Source of the DNA: JBARDN01 sp963755705
Lineage (GTDB): Bacteria > Desulfobacterota > Binatia > Binatales > Binataceae
Direction of reading: 5' to 3'
Length of the DNA stretch: 64,000 bases
Assembly: GCA_963755705.1 (NCBI GenBank)
Contig: CAVWKW010000002.1
Coordinates: 248,001-312,000, forward strand
The notes under the pieces are model-generated. The model made no database searches. It worked only from the letters and a program-made list of their open reading frames with translations, and was not told the DNA's origin. Each line of letters begins with the position of its first letter. The first letter of the stretch is position 1. Both the position numbers and the translations under genes were made by a program. Shown here in pieces: positions 25,931 through 33,424 of the stretch.

Positions 25931-26926
25931 CTACCCGCCGATTTGGTACATCGAGCGGTCGCGGGTGGAGCGGCCCTCCAGCAGGTGATGACCGGTCGGC
26001 TTGAGTTGGACTGCGCGCTTTAAGATTTGCGCGACTTGGGTGAGCTCGTCGCCGGAGCCGGAGCGCAGCGCGCGGCGCACGTCGAGTTCGTCGTCGTTGA
26101 GCAGGCACAGATGGAATTTTCCGTCCGCCGTCAGGCGCATCCGGTTGCAGGTGCCGCAGTAAGGTTCGCTCACCGGGCTGATGAATCCGATCACTCCGCG
26201 GGCGCCGGCAACGGAATAGTTGCGTGATTCGTCGGCCAGGTTCTCGCTCGGCAATTCGCGCATCGGACCGAGCGCGGCCTCGATTCGCCTGCGGGTTTCG
26301 ATATTCGAGACGTAGCGCTTGACCGACAAGGTGGCGCATTCGCCGCCGCCCAGCGGCATCAGCTCGATAAACCGGACGTGCCAGTCGCGCTCGAGCGTCA
26401 GCCGCGCCATCTCGACCACACCGTCTTCGTTGTAACCCGCCGTGACGACCGCGTTGAGCTTGATCGGCGTAAGCCCGGCGGCTTCCGCGGCCATGATGCC
26501 GCGCCAGATCTTCTCGAAGCTGCCCCATCGCATCTGCCGCTCGACGGTTGCGGGATCGAGGCTGTCGAGATGAACGTTGATTCGGGTAAGGCCCGCGCGC
26601 TTGAGCGGCGCGGCCAGCTCGTCGAGCATCAACGCGTTGGTCGTCAGCGCCAGCCCTTCGACGCCATCGAGGCGCGCGATCCGCTCGACGATTTCGATCA
26701 GGTCTGCGCGCAGAGTCGGCTCGCCTCCGGTCAGGCGAAACTTGCGAAAGCCCACGCTCACCGCGGCGCGCGCGACGGTCTCGATCTCGGCCGGGGTCAG
26801 GAGTTCCGAATTGGGCAGGAAGCGAAGTCCTTCGAGCGGCATGCAATAGACGCAGCGCAGGTTGCATCGATCGATCACCGAGATGCGCAAGTAGTCGATC
26901 TCGCGGTTAAAAGAATCGCGCGGCAT
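25931..26926 (-). CDS. moaA: GTP 3',8-cyclase MoaA
   Basis: 331 residues from the ATG at 26926 (an ATG nine codons upstream is possible). The radical SAM motif CNLRCVYC has Cys21, Cys25 and Cys28. A second cluster is formed by PYCGTCNRMRLTADGKFHLCL near the C-terminus, as in MoaA. It converts GTP to 3',8-cyclo-GTP in molybdenum cofactor synthesis. It ends shortly before GG rather than in a long tail, as is normal for MoaA. No other moa gene is adjacent. Confidence 0.94.
   Translation of the reverse strand: MPRDSFNREIDYLRISVIDRCNLRCVYCMPLEGLRFLPNSELLTPAEIETVARAAVSVGFRKFRLTGGEPTLRADLIEIVERIARLDGVEGLALTTNALMLDELAAPLKRAGLTRINVHLDSLDPATVERQMRWGSFEKIWRGIMAAEAAGLTPIKLNAVVTAGYNEDGVVEMARLTLERDWHVRFIELMPLGGGECATLSVKRYVSNIETRRRIEAALGPMRELPSENLADESRNYSVAGARGVIGFISPVSEPYCGTCNRMRLTADGKFHLCLLNDDELDVRRALRSGSGDELTQVAQILKRAVQLKPTGHHLLEGRSTRDRSMYQIGG
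25932..25949. repeat. 18-bp direct repeat, right copy, in the moaA 3' end
   Basis: Same 18 bases as 24637-24654. This copy encodes the last residues of MoaA (YQIGG), so it belongs to the original gene, and the left copy would be the duplicated one. Confidence 0.6.
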
Positions 26927-27045
26927 ACGGTCAATTCTAATCGGAGCGATCATGGGGAAACAACCGCGGTTTCGTAATGCAACCTCCGCCGCGTGGCACG
27001 CGCGCTGGTTTCGCAGTCCGCGCGGAAACTGTTAGGGTTTTCGCC

Positions 27046-27693
27046 GTGGCAAATCTCGAAAGAGTCAAACCTGAGCGAAAAAAGGCGGGGACCGGGGCGC
27101 TGCGCCGCGCGGTCATCATAGCGTTGGCGATCGGCGCGTGCGCGATATTTTCCGCCGCCCGCGCGCCAGCGGCCGGAACCCGCGCGGAATCGGACCAGAT
27201 GGTCGCCCAGGCGGAAGCCACTATCCGGGCGGCGGGAAAGTCCAATCCGATCGACACTGCGAAGGTGCATCAGGCGATCGCCGAGCTGCATAAGGCGCTC
27301 GACGCGGATCCGAACAACGACTCCGCCTACGTGGATCTGGGGTTCTGCTACGGGCTGCTGCGCGACGGGCCGACCGCGGTCGATATGTACATGCATGCGG
27401 TGCATATAAATCCGTCGCCCGCAAATTTCCTGGAGTTGTCCGATATCTACATGCGGGTCGGCGATGCCGAGCACGCGCTGATGGCGGCGAACGCGGGAAT
27501 TGTGAAGGCGCCGCGCGACGCGCGGCTCTACAACGCCAAGGGGATGGCGCTCAATGACCTGGAGCGTCCGGCCGAGGCCGCGGATGCGTTCCAGAAAGCA
27601 ATCGCGATCGATCCGAACTTCCAGGTCGCGCGTGATAACCTGCATGCACTCAATTCCGGATCAACCGGGCGTGGCAGCGTCGTCAAGCACTAG
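27046..27693 (+). CDS. Exported TPR-repeat protein
   Basis: 215 residues from a GTG at 27046 with AGGG upstream (an ATG at 26977 is an alternative). A basic stretch and hydrophobic segment (RRAVIIALAIGACAIFSAARAPAAG) form a signal peptide. At least three TPR units follow, for example NDSAYVDLGFCYGLLRDGPTAVDMYMHAVHINP and ARLYNAKGMALNDLERPAEAADAFQKAIAIDPNF. These are binding scaffolds; the partner is unknown. Divergent from moaA. Confidence 0.82.
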   Translation: MANLERVKPERKKAGTGALRRAVIIALAIGACAIFSAARAPAAGTRAESDQMVAQAEATIRAAGKSNPIDTAKVHQAIAELHKALDADPNNDSAYVDLGFCYGLLRDGPTAVDMYMHAVHINPSPANFLELSDIYMRVGDAEHALMAANAGIVKAPRDARLYNAKGMALNDLERPAEAADAFQKAIAIDPNFQVARDNLHALNSGSTGRGSVVKH

Positions 27694-27709
27694 GACCGGT
27701 GCGCGACGC

Positions 27710-28219
27710 TCATTGGTTCGAGACTGACTTAACCACCAGGAACGGGCTGGTCCGATCGAAGACGTAGCCCTGGACCTTGATCGGCTGGGATTTATCGGCC
27801 GAGGCCATGATCTGATCGCGCAGGTCCTGCTGGCCGACCACCTCGATACGCTTGGTCAGAATCGCGCGGTAGAGATCCCGGGCGTAACTCGCGTTCGGAT
27901 CGAACTGCAACTCGGCGTTGCTGAGTTCGGTGTCGAGACGCATGTAAACGTCGTGGCCGTCTACCCGCAGCCGCACAATTTTGGCGCCTGTGGGAAGCTC
28001 GGATTCCTTCATTCCAACGTCGCCGACCACGTTTAGATTGCGGAACTGCTGTGTGGGCATCGCCGGCATCGGATTCAGCATCTGCATCGGCATGCTCGGG
28101 CCCGGCGTCGCCTGAAATCCGGAACCGGCGCCGATGTTGACGGGGAACGCATGGGCGGCGCCCACGGCTGCGGCCACCGACAATCCCGCTGCCAAAGCTG
28201 AAACGGTAATTTTACGCAT
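27710..28219 (-). CDS. Secreted protein of unknown function, Met/Pro-rich N-terminus
   Basis: 169 residues from the ATG at 28219. A signal peptide ends at AAHA. The first mature part is Pro/Met-rich (GPSMPMQMLNPMPAMPTQQF). The rest (LPTGAKIVRLRVDGHDVYMRLDTELSNAELQFDP) looks like a compact alpha/beta domain ending in VQGYVFDRTSPFLVVKSVSNQ. Not recognised. It is 50 bases downstream of the DUF971 gene on the same strand and may be co-transcribed with it. Confidence 0.72.
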   Translation of the reverse strand: MRKITVSALAAGLSVAAAVGAAHAFPVNIGAGSGFQATPGPSMPMQMLNPMPAMPTQQFRNLNVVGDVGMKESELPTGAKIVRLRVDGHDVYMRLDTELSNAELQFDPNASYARDLYRAILTKRIEVVGQQDLRDQIMASADKSQPIKVQGYVFDRTSPFLVVKSVSNQ

Positions 28220-28269
28220 CGTCGTCGGTTCTCCCTTCGGCGCATTCGAGCGTCGTGCGAGAAGATTTG

Positions 28270-28602
28270 TCATCCCGTGATCGGACGCTCCGGCTCCGCG
28301 ACGCAATAGGCGCATCGGCAGATGTCGCGTAGCTGGCGCATCGTGAGGATCGTTTCATGCCCGTCGGCCCATCCAAGGAACATCGCCTGCTCGCCGAGCC
28401 GCGACAGGCGCTCCAAACGCTGGCTGGCCGGCGGAATATCGCCTTCGACGGCGCCGTGGCATGCGTCGCACGGACAATGGCGGCGCAAGTTGTCCAGCGG
28501 GTAGATGCTGTCGTGACCGTCGGTCCACTGCACGCCGACGGCGTAGCGGCCGACTTCGTTGAGGCCCTTGATCTTTGGGTTCTTAGGCTTGATAAGAGCC
28601 AT
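28270..28602 (-). CDS. DUF971-domain protein
   Basis: 110 residues from the ATG at 28602. GVQWTDGHDSIYPLDNLRRHCPCDAC is the DUF971 (gamma-butyrobetaine hydroxylase N-terminal-like) signature. CPCDAC and CRCAYC supply four Cys of a likely metal site. Bacterial stand-alone DUF971 proteins often occur near Mrp/ApbC iron-sulfur carriers; none is seen here. Function unassigned. Confidence 0.85.
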   Translation of the reverse strand: MALIKPKNPKIKGLNEVGRYAVGVQWTDGHDSIYPLDNLRRHCPCDACHGAVEGDIPPASQRLERLSRLGEQAMFLGWADGHETILTMRQLRDICRCAYCVAEPERPITG

Positions 28603-28707
28603 AGGTGATCTCTCGGGAAGATTATACCACTTGGGCATCGCTCAAGCAGGAGTCCCGGGCGATCGGCCATAAGTACAATTCCGCTTAACCCTGGAGGCTC
28701 TAAAACC

Positions 28708-29184
28708 ATGAATGAGAAAGCGAAAAAGCAGGCGTTGCTGATGATCCCGTATGGACTGTTCATTCTCGGCGCCGCGCACGGCGGGAAGAGCACGGTCGCG
28801 ACCGTCAACTGGGTGACGCAGGCAAGCTTCAACCCGCCGCTGGTGGTGGTCGGGATCAAGAAGGATTCGGGATCGCACGCGATGGTGAAAGATTCGAAAC
28901 AATTCTCCCTCTCGATGCTGGGGACCGGGCAAAAGGGGATCGCCGGCGCGTTCTTCCGCCACGTCGAACCGAAGGACGGCAAGTTCGGCGACTTCGCGTA
29001 CGAGAACGGCAAGAACGGCGCGCCGATCGTGAGCGACGCGCCGGCGGCGGTCGAATGCGAAGTGGTCGGCTTCTACGAGCTCGGCGATCACAGCATCGTG
29101 GTCGGCAAGGTGACCGAAGCGCACGTCAAGAAAGACAGCGAAGTTTTGACGATGAAGGAAACCGGCTGGAACTACGGCGGCTAA
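28708..29184 (+). CDS. Flavin reductase-like FMN-binding protein
   Basis: 158 residues with GGAGG upstream. MIPYGLFILGAA, TVATVNWVTQASFNPPLVVVGIKKDSGSHAMVKDSKQFSLSMLG and DHSIVVGKVTEAHV match the flavin reductase/flavoredoxin split-barrel family. It probably binds FMN and reduces it with NAD(P)H or passes electrons in the cytoplasm. It precedes a dehydrogenase gene by 36 bases on the same strand, suggesting a two-gene operon. Confidence 0.88.
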   Translation: MNEKAKKQALLMIPYGLFILGAAHGGKSTVATVNWVTQASFNPPLVVVGIKKDSGSHAMVKDSKQFSLSMLGTGQKGIAGAFFRHVEPKDGKFGDFAYENGKNGAPIVSDAPAAVECEVVGFYELGDHSIVVGKVTEAHVKKDSEVLTMKETGWNYGG

Positions 29185-29220
29185 GGTTTCGCGGCGCGCG
29201 GACCGTATCAGGAGAATGAG

Positions 29221-30276
29221 TTGGCAAACAAGAAAGTTGTAGTGCTGCCCGGTGACGACGCCGCGCCCGAGGCGATGGCGGCCACGATGGAAGTGCTGCG
29301 GGCGATCGAGCTGCCGATCGATTACCTGGAATTTCCGCCGGGCGAAAAATGGGTGCGCGGCGAGACCGACGCGAAAGCGCGCGCCGCGATCGACGCCTCG
29401 GACACGACGCTGTTCGGCTCGACCTCGGGCAAGACCACCTCGATCACCTATCTGCGCTGGGGCAAGCAGACATTCGCGAACGTGCGGCCGGCCCGATGGT
29501 CGAAGGGCTATCGCAGTCCGATGGCGCGGCCCGAGGGAATCGATTTCGTGATCGTGCGCGAGAACCTGGAGGACCTGTACCTGGGCCTCGAAGGACCGAT
29601 CGCGAACCTCGCGCCGCTTGCGCCCTACAGCAGGATCCTGCGCGCCCCGCTCGATACCGGAGAGCGCGGAATCTATGCGATCAAGATCATCACCGAGCGC
29701 AACACGCGTCGTATCGCGGAATTCGCCTGCCAGCTCACGCTCAAGCGCAAACGCGCGGGCGGCAAAGGCAAGCTCACCTGCTCCTCGAAGTACAACATGC
29801 TGCACGAGTCGGACGGACTGTTCCGCAAGATCGTCGAGGAGACGGCGGCGAAGTATCCCGAGATCAAGTACGAGCAGTTTATCGTCAACGACTTCGCGCG
29901 CAGGTTGGTCGCGTCGCCGCACGATCTCGACGTCGTCGTGATGCCGAATCTGTACGGCGATATCCTGTCCGACGCGGCGGCCGGAATTATCGGCGGACTC
30001 GGACTCGCGCCGAGCGGATGCTACGGCGAGGACTACGCGTACTTCGAGTCGGTGCATGGCACCGCGCCGGATATCGCAGGACAGGGGATAATCAATCCGA
30101 GTGCGACGATGATGTCGGCGGCGCTGATGCTCGAGTACCTGGGCTTCGACGACGCGGGCCGCCGGTTCGACGCGGCAGTGCGCAAGGTTTACGCGGAGGG
30201 GAAAGTGCTGACGCCGGACCAGGGCGGGAAGGCTAAGACTGGCGAGTTCGCGCGCGCGGTGATCGCCAATTTGTAG
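29221..30276 (+). CDS. Isocitrate/isopropylmalate dehydrogenase family protein
   Basis: 351 residues from a TTG at 29221, chosen for AGGAG six bases upstream. The NAD-linked decarboxylating dehydrogenase fold is shown by VLPGDDAAPEAM, FVIVRENLEDLYLG, the helix with Lys/Tyr, DVVVMPNLYGDILSDAAAGIIGGLGLAPSGCYGED and ESVHGTAPDIAGQGIINPSA. It could be 3-isopropylmalate, isocitrate, homoisocitrate or tartrate dehydrogenase; no leuC or leuD lies nearby, so I do not choose. Confidence 0.88.
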   Translation: MANKKVVVLPGDDAAPEAMAATMEVLRAIELPIDYLEFPPGEKWVRGETDAKARAAIDASDTTLFGSTSGKTTSITYLRWGKQTFANVRPARWSKGYRSPMARPEGIDFVIVRENLEDLYLGLEGPIANLAPLAPYSRILRAPLDTGERGIYAIKIITERNTRRIAEFACQLTLKRKRAGGKGKLTCSSKYNMLHESDGLFRKIVEETAAKYPEIKYEQFIVNDFARRLVASPHDLDVVVMPNLYGDILSDAAAGIIGGLGLAPSGCYGEDYAYFESVHGTAPDIAGQGIINPSATMMSAALMLEYLGFDDAGRRFDAAVRKVYAEGKVLTPDQGGKAKTGEFARAVIANL

Positions 30277-30277
30277 G

Positions 30278-30297
30278 ATCATGATCACATGATTTTT
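30278..30297 (+). terminator. Weak terminator-like hairpin
   Basis: The bases ATCATG-ATCA-CATGAT form a six-pair palindrome three bases after the dehydrogenase stop, followed by TTTTT. The stem is short and AT-rich, so termination strength is doubtful. Confidence 0.35.
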
Positions 30298-30480
30298 GGG
30301 CAAAGTGGTGCCCTGATTTTTGGATTTCGGGCATTTTTCGGTGGGTTCGTTTGGTATCTTTTCTAGTAGGTCAAAAAATAAACTCCTTGAAAATGCTGCC
30401 GAATTAGTGACATTGGGTTCGTTTTAGCAGCTTTTTCGGTCATCGATTTTTGGACCTTCTGACGCGCCCGACAAGTGATC

Positions 30481-30714
30481 AGTGGCGCGGGCGTCTCGCC
30501 CGTGGGCGACAGCGGGCCAGCGGCCCGCCTACCAATGAATGCGCGGACGCGCGAGCACCGGGACATTGGATGGAACTGCCGCGATCGCGAAGGCATCCTC
30601 CAGAGCGCGGTTGAATTCCGCTCCCGGAACACGTGCGGCGCCAACCGGAAGAATTCATTGGTGGGGCGCGCCTGCGGCGCACCCGTCTCCCACGGGCGAG
30701 ACGCCCGCGCCACT
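30481..30714. repeat. REPIN-like inverted pair of double-hairpin repeats
   Basis: Two copies of a roughly 60-base unit in opposite orientation (30481-30540 and 30653-30714). The units share 26 outer bases (starting AGTGGCGCGGGCGTCTCGCC) and an inner ACCAATGAAT. Each folds into two hairpins. The outer, CGGGCG-TCT-CGCCCG, is identical. The inner has different sequence but the same shape (GCGGGCC-AGC-GGCCCGC on one side; GGGTGCGCC-GCA-GGCGCGCCC on the other). Such compensating change with retained pairing is typical of REP-type elements. No REP transposase gene is in the window. Confidence 0.8.
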
Positions 30715-30883
30715 ATCGCCTGCTCTCCTGGCTTCTTATTCACTCGACTTTTTTCCGTTTTCTCGAAAGGTTATTTTCCCGCAGGGCAACAACCGCCGGG
30801 CAACAAGGCTCGCAAATGAGGCTGCGATAGTGTGCGGGTTGCTTCCACCCGATCATTTTCGCACGAAGCGGATTCGAGCATAA

Positions 30884-30900
30884 GGCTGAACAGTTCAGCC
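30884..30900. promoter_or_regulatory. 17-base palindrome, possible operator
   Basis: GGCTGAAC-A-GTTCAGCC is a perfect palindrome with one central base. It lies in the intergenic zone about 310 bases upstream of the promoter of the RIO-kinase transcript. GAAC/GTTC half sites recall LexA-type boxes of several phyla, but no damage-response gene is next to it. Confidence 0.3.
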
Positions 30901-31212
30901 ATGAACAAATCTGGCAAAAACCCGAACGATCGTTAGGGAGCACGGCGCCGGCTGCCGGCGGCTTGAAACGCCTCTCTCCCAAGGGGTTGCAGTACGTAAG
31001 AGCGACCTAACCCGTAGCCCCTTCCCGCACGGGAAGGCGAACCAAACGCGCGCAATTGCGGCTCGCCGCGCCGAGATTTCGACCCGTTCACGTTGCACAA
31101 GAGCAGGCTCTGGCGGAAAATTCCGAGGGCGTTCGTGTTCGGCGCCAACCTCATATGCAGCGGCCCTGAATGCAGCGGCCCTTCGTCGCGGGCTGCTTTG
31201 GAAATTGGCGCC

Positions 31213-31240
31213 TTGACACCAGCGTGGCGCGCGGTAGAGT
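31213..31240 (+). promoter_or_regulatory. Sigma-70-type promoter for the RIO-kinase leader
   Basis: A perfect -35 TTGACA (31213-31218) and a -10-like TAGAGT (31235-31240) are separated by 16 bases. The first ribosome site follows about 30 bases downstream. It would drive the leader, both small ORFs and the RIO kinase gene. Confidence 0.5.
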
Positions 31241-31286
31241 TGGAGCCATTCCGGGCAACACTGTACTGAAGGAGGTGCAGATCGCG

Positions 31287-31355
31287 ATGAAGAGTACACG
31301 AAATGAACTTGCGCAAAATCGCCGCGTCGCGCCTTCCGTAATCGCCGTCCGGTAA
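31287..31355 (+). CDS. 22-residue leader peptide candidate
   Basis: A consensus AAGGAGG (31269-31275) sits 11 bases before an ATG opening a 22-codon frame (MKSTRNELAQNRRVAPSVIA plus two residues) that ends in TAA. The stop is 25 bases before an intrinsic terminator stem, the geometry of an attenuator leader peptide. The peptide is basic (Lys/Arg) with no run of one amino acid. Too short for homology; the evidence is the ribosome site, position and terminator. Confidence 0.45.
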   Translation: MKSTRNELAQNRRVAPSVIAVR

Positions 31356-31380
31356 CTACCGGATTTCCCCTGCATATCGG

Positions 31381-31410
31381 CCACGGAGGCGAGCGCCCCG
31401 TGGTTTTTTT
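31381..31410 (+). terminator. Intrinsic terminator in the RIO-kinase leader
   Basis: CCACGG pairs with CCGTGG, and inside them GGC pairs with GCC around a GAGC loop, immediately followed by seven T (31404-31410). This is the clearest rho-independent terminator in the window. It lies upstream of, not after, the kinase gene, so it could act as an attenuator or end a short RNA made from 31240. Confidence 0.75.
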
Positions 31411-31507
31411 GCGTCCGCAAATTGCCGCGCGGCGCGGGTGTGCGTTCGCGCACGCCGATCGCGGATGTCTGACGCGGCAGCCAACCTCGAAGGAAGGAGG
31501 ACTCGCA

Positions 31508-31648
31508 ATGACCGTACTCAATTTATGGCAACCGGGTTTCGCGAAGATCGCAACGGCCCCGAAACGTGGAGCACCCAATGACCGAGAATCAGCAAATCGA
31601 AGCCGACAACGTACTCGAAGCGTTTTTAGGCGAGGGTTTGATCACTAA
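31508..31648 (+). CDS. 46-residue small ORF overlapping the RIO-kinase start
   Basis: A very strong AAGGAGG-type site (within 31491-31500) lies seven bases before the ATG. The frame encodes MTVLNLWQPGFAKIATAPKR and then a basic tail, ending 71 bases inside the kinase gene in another frame. Either it is a coupling ORF whose translation opens the kinase ribosome site, or a small protein in its own right. No family recognised. Confidence 0.4.
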   Translation: MTVLNLWQPGFAKIATAPKRGAPNDRESANRSRQRTRSVFRRGFDH

Positions 31649-32324
31649 GGTTCTATACATCGTGCGCAGCGGCAAGGAGGCCACCGTCTATTGCTGCCGC
31701 GCGTCAGAAGATTTAGGGCGCGAGTTGGTTGCGGCCAAGGTTTATCAGCCGCTCGAGAAGCGCGGCTTCCGCAACGACGCGGTCTACCAGGCCGGACGCG
31801 GCGCGGATTGGGAATCGCGCAACCGGCGCGCGTTCGTGAACAAATCGCGCCACGGACGCGCGGTTCAATATGCAACCTGGATCGGCGCCGAGTATGAAAC
31901 GCTCGAGATATTGTATGGCGCGGGCGCCGACGTGCCCGAACCGATCGCGCGAGCGCCGGGCGCGATCCTGATGGAATATTTTGGCGACGAAACCGCAGCC
32001 GCGCCGATGCTGGTGCGGGCGGAGATGGATTCCGCGACGGCGCAGCGATGCCTCCGGGGGATAATCGAGAACGTTGCGCTGTGGCTCGCGAATCATCGCG
32101 TGCACGGCGATCTCTCGGCGTACAACCTGCTCTACGCGGAGGGTCGCGCGGTCGCGATCGATTTCCCGCAGGCGGTCGATGCGCGGATGAATCCGAATGC
32201 GCGGTCGCTGCTCAGGCGCGATCTGGAAAATATCTGCGGCCATTTCACGCGCGCGGGAATCCATGCCGATCCGATTCGTATCGCGGAGGATTTGTGGCGC
32301 GGCTACCGCGTCGGACAGCTATGA
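31578..32324 (+). CDS. RIO-type serine kinase
   Basis: 248 residues from the ATG at 31578. The nucleotide loop SGKEATVYCC (about 31-40), Lys54 (AAKVYQP), catalytic HGDLSAYN with Asp178 and Asn183, and metal-binding IDFPQ (Asp195) are RIO1-family motifs. RIO kinases are ancient atypical kinases tied to ribosome maturation in archaea and eukaryotes; bacterial members are sporadic and poorly understood. It stands alone behind an elaborate leader. Confidence 0.92.
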   Translation: MTENQQIEADNVLEAFLGEGLITKVLYIVRSGKEATVYCCRASEDLGRELVAAKVYQPLEKRGFRNDAVYQAGRGADWESRNRRAFVNKSRHGRAVQYATWIGAEYETLEILYGAGADVPEPIARAPGAILMEYFGDETAAAPMLVRAEMDSATAQRCLRGIIENVALWLANHRVHGDLSAYNLLYAEGRAVAIDFPQAVDARMNPNARSLLRRDLENICGHFTRAGIHADPIRIAEDLWRGYRVGQL

Positions 32325-32362
32325 ACGGCCGGGCGAAGCCTGTTTGATCAAGGTTTCCGACT

Positions 32363-32382
32363 ATGTACATAGTTGTGTACAT
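32363..32382. promoter_or_regulatory. Palindromic operator of brnTA
   Basis: ATGTACA and TGTACAT form seven-base arms around TAGTTG and end eight bases before the brnT ATG. BrnA antitoxins autorepress through palindromes upstream of brnT, so this is the expected operator position. Confidence 0.65.
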
Positions 32383-32390
32383 GACGATCG

Positions 32391-32660
32391 ATGGACTTTG
32401 AATGGGACGAAAAGAAGCGTGCGATAAATCTGGCGAGGCGTGGCCTGGACCTGATCGACGCGGCCGCGCTGATCGACGGGCGCCCGATATTCACTTACTC
32501 GTCTCCACGTCACGGCGAGGAACGCTTTGTCACCGTGGGGCGGTTGACGGGTAGAATTTTTGCAATCGTGTGGATCGAGCGGAAGAAAGCCATCCGGCTT
32601 ATTTCCTTCAGGAGAGCAAGAGATGCGGAAGAACGAAAATATCGCTCGATTTTCGGCTGA
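32391..32660 (+). CDS. brnT: BrnT-family ribonuclease toxin
   Basis: 89 residues, the family length. FEWDEKKRAINLARRGLDL (the FxWDxxKxxxNxxKHGvxF block, with His replaced by Arg-Gly-Leu context), TVGRLTGRIFAIVWIERKKAIRLISFRRARDAEERKY are BrnT hallmarks, including the catalytic Arg/Tyr C-terminus. BrnT cleaves RNA with a RelE-like fold and is neutralised by BrnA. The toxin-first order with a 38-base overlap is characteristic. Confidence 0.92.
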   Translation: MDFEWDEKKRAINLARRGLDLIDAAALIDGRPIFTYSSPRHGEERFVTVGRLTGRIFAIVWIERKKAIRLISFRRARDAEERKYRSIFG

Positions 32661-33009
32661 CAAAATCAGACGGAAAATTGCGCGCGGCGAGAGCAAGACC
32701 GATTGGAAGCGCGTCGAGGCGATGTCCCAGTCCGAGGTCGAACGGCTTGCCGACGAGGATGAGGGACGGCTTGCCCCCGACTGGGACAGCACGGTCATGG
32801 TTGGACTACCACCCACCAAGCAGGACGTTCACATTCGCCTTGACGGCGATATTCTCGACTGGTTCAGGGGGCGCGGCAGAGGCTACCAGACTCGCATCAA
32901 CGCCGTTCTGCGCGCTTTCGTCCAGATGCGTCAGCGGGTGGAACGTCCGCGGGTGACGCGAAGCCGGGCAAACCGCGTCAAGGCGACTACCTCTCGGGAC
33001 CGAAGTTAA
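32623..33009 (+). CDS. brnA: BrnA-family antitoxin
   Basis: 128 residues from the ATG at 32623 with GGAG upstream, overlapping brnT by 38 bases. DWKRVEAMSQSEVERLADEDEG is the toxin-binding part. VHIRLDGDILDWFRGRGRGYQTRINAVLRAFV is the ribbon-helix-helix-like DNA-binding region of BrnA. A basic tail of about 25 residues is longer than usual. Confidence 0.9.
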   Translation: MRKNENIARFSADKIRRKIARGESKTDWKRVEAMSQSEVERLADEDEGRLAPDWDSTVMVGLPPTKQDVHIRLDGDILDWFRGRGRGYQTRINAVLRAFVQMRQRVERPRVTRSRANRVKATTSRDRS

Positions 33010-33424
33010 CGCGCGCGACCCTGCGCTATGGACGCGCGGGCTGATCGGAGGGAGTGGGTTCGTCGCGCGCGCGATCCGACGGATCGTCCTTCTTTGCCGG
33101 TGCGCTCCCTCGCGCCCACCAGAACGCATCGCAGAGAGCGCCGCATGCGCGGATATACACTCGCGGCGGCTCCGGCGATGAGGCGGGAGCCTCGGGAGCG
33201 GCGGGATTTTTGGATTCGCGCGGCATCGCGGGGAATCGTAGCGGATCGGAGGCGTTTTCGTAAGCGGATCGCGCTGCCACGGTACGGCAGCCCGTGCGTC
33301 ATCCTGAGCGGAGGCCGTTGCGGCCAGAGTCGAAGGATCCCGAGGCGTCCGTGCACGGCATCGTGACTCCTCCTGAAGGCTCCGGCGCTTGCTGATCGCC
33401 GCGCGGCACGCGAGGATCACGCTG
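33010..33424. other. Spacer between brnA and the GIY-YIG gene
   Basis: No supported gene. It contains the left arm of the 46-base inverted repeat (33297-33342). The minus strand offers a Pro/Ala/Arg-rich frame without a ribosome site, judged non-coding. Confidence 0.5.

Larger units (their letters stand above)
30298..31212. other. Gene-poor region with structured repeats
   Basis: No real gene is supported over 900 bases. It starts with T-rich, low-GC sequence in which gatttttgg recurs, then holds the REPIN-like pair (30481-30714), a T-rich stretch with homopolymers, and the 17-base palindrome at 30884-30900. Reading frames in it translate repeat sequence (motifs like PTGETPAPL), a known source of spurious predictions. 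Confidence 0.6.

Noticed and set aside
25569..25988. Plus-strand frame upstream of and antisense to the end of moaA
   Set aside because: It runs antisense into moaA and has no family features or ribosome site.
28642..30303. Long minus-strand frame opposite the flavin reductase and dehydrogenase genes
   Set aside because: Antisense shadow of two well-supported genes with good ribosome sites.
30363..30743. Minus-strand reading frame of about 126 codons
   Set aside because: It translates the REPIN-like repeat (PTGETPAPL, ARASRPWETG), has no ribosome site and matches no family; an artefact of repeat DNA.
33026..33280. Minus-strand Pro/Ala-rich frame of 84 codons between brnA and the GIY-YIG gene
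   Set aside because: No Shine-Dalgarno, compositional look of shifted GC-rich DNA, no domain.
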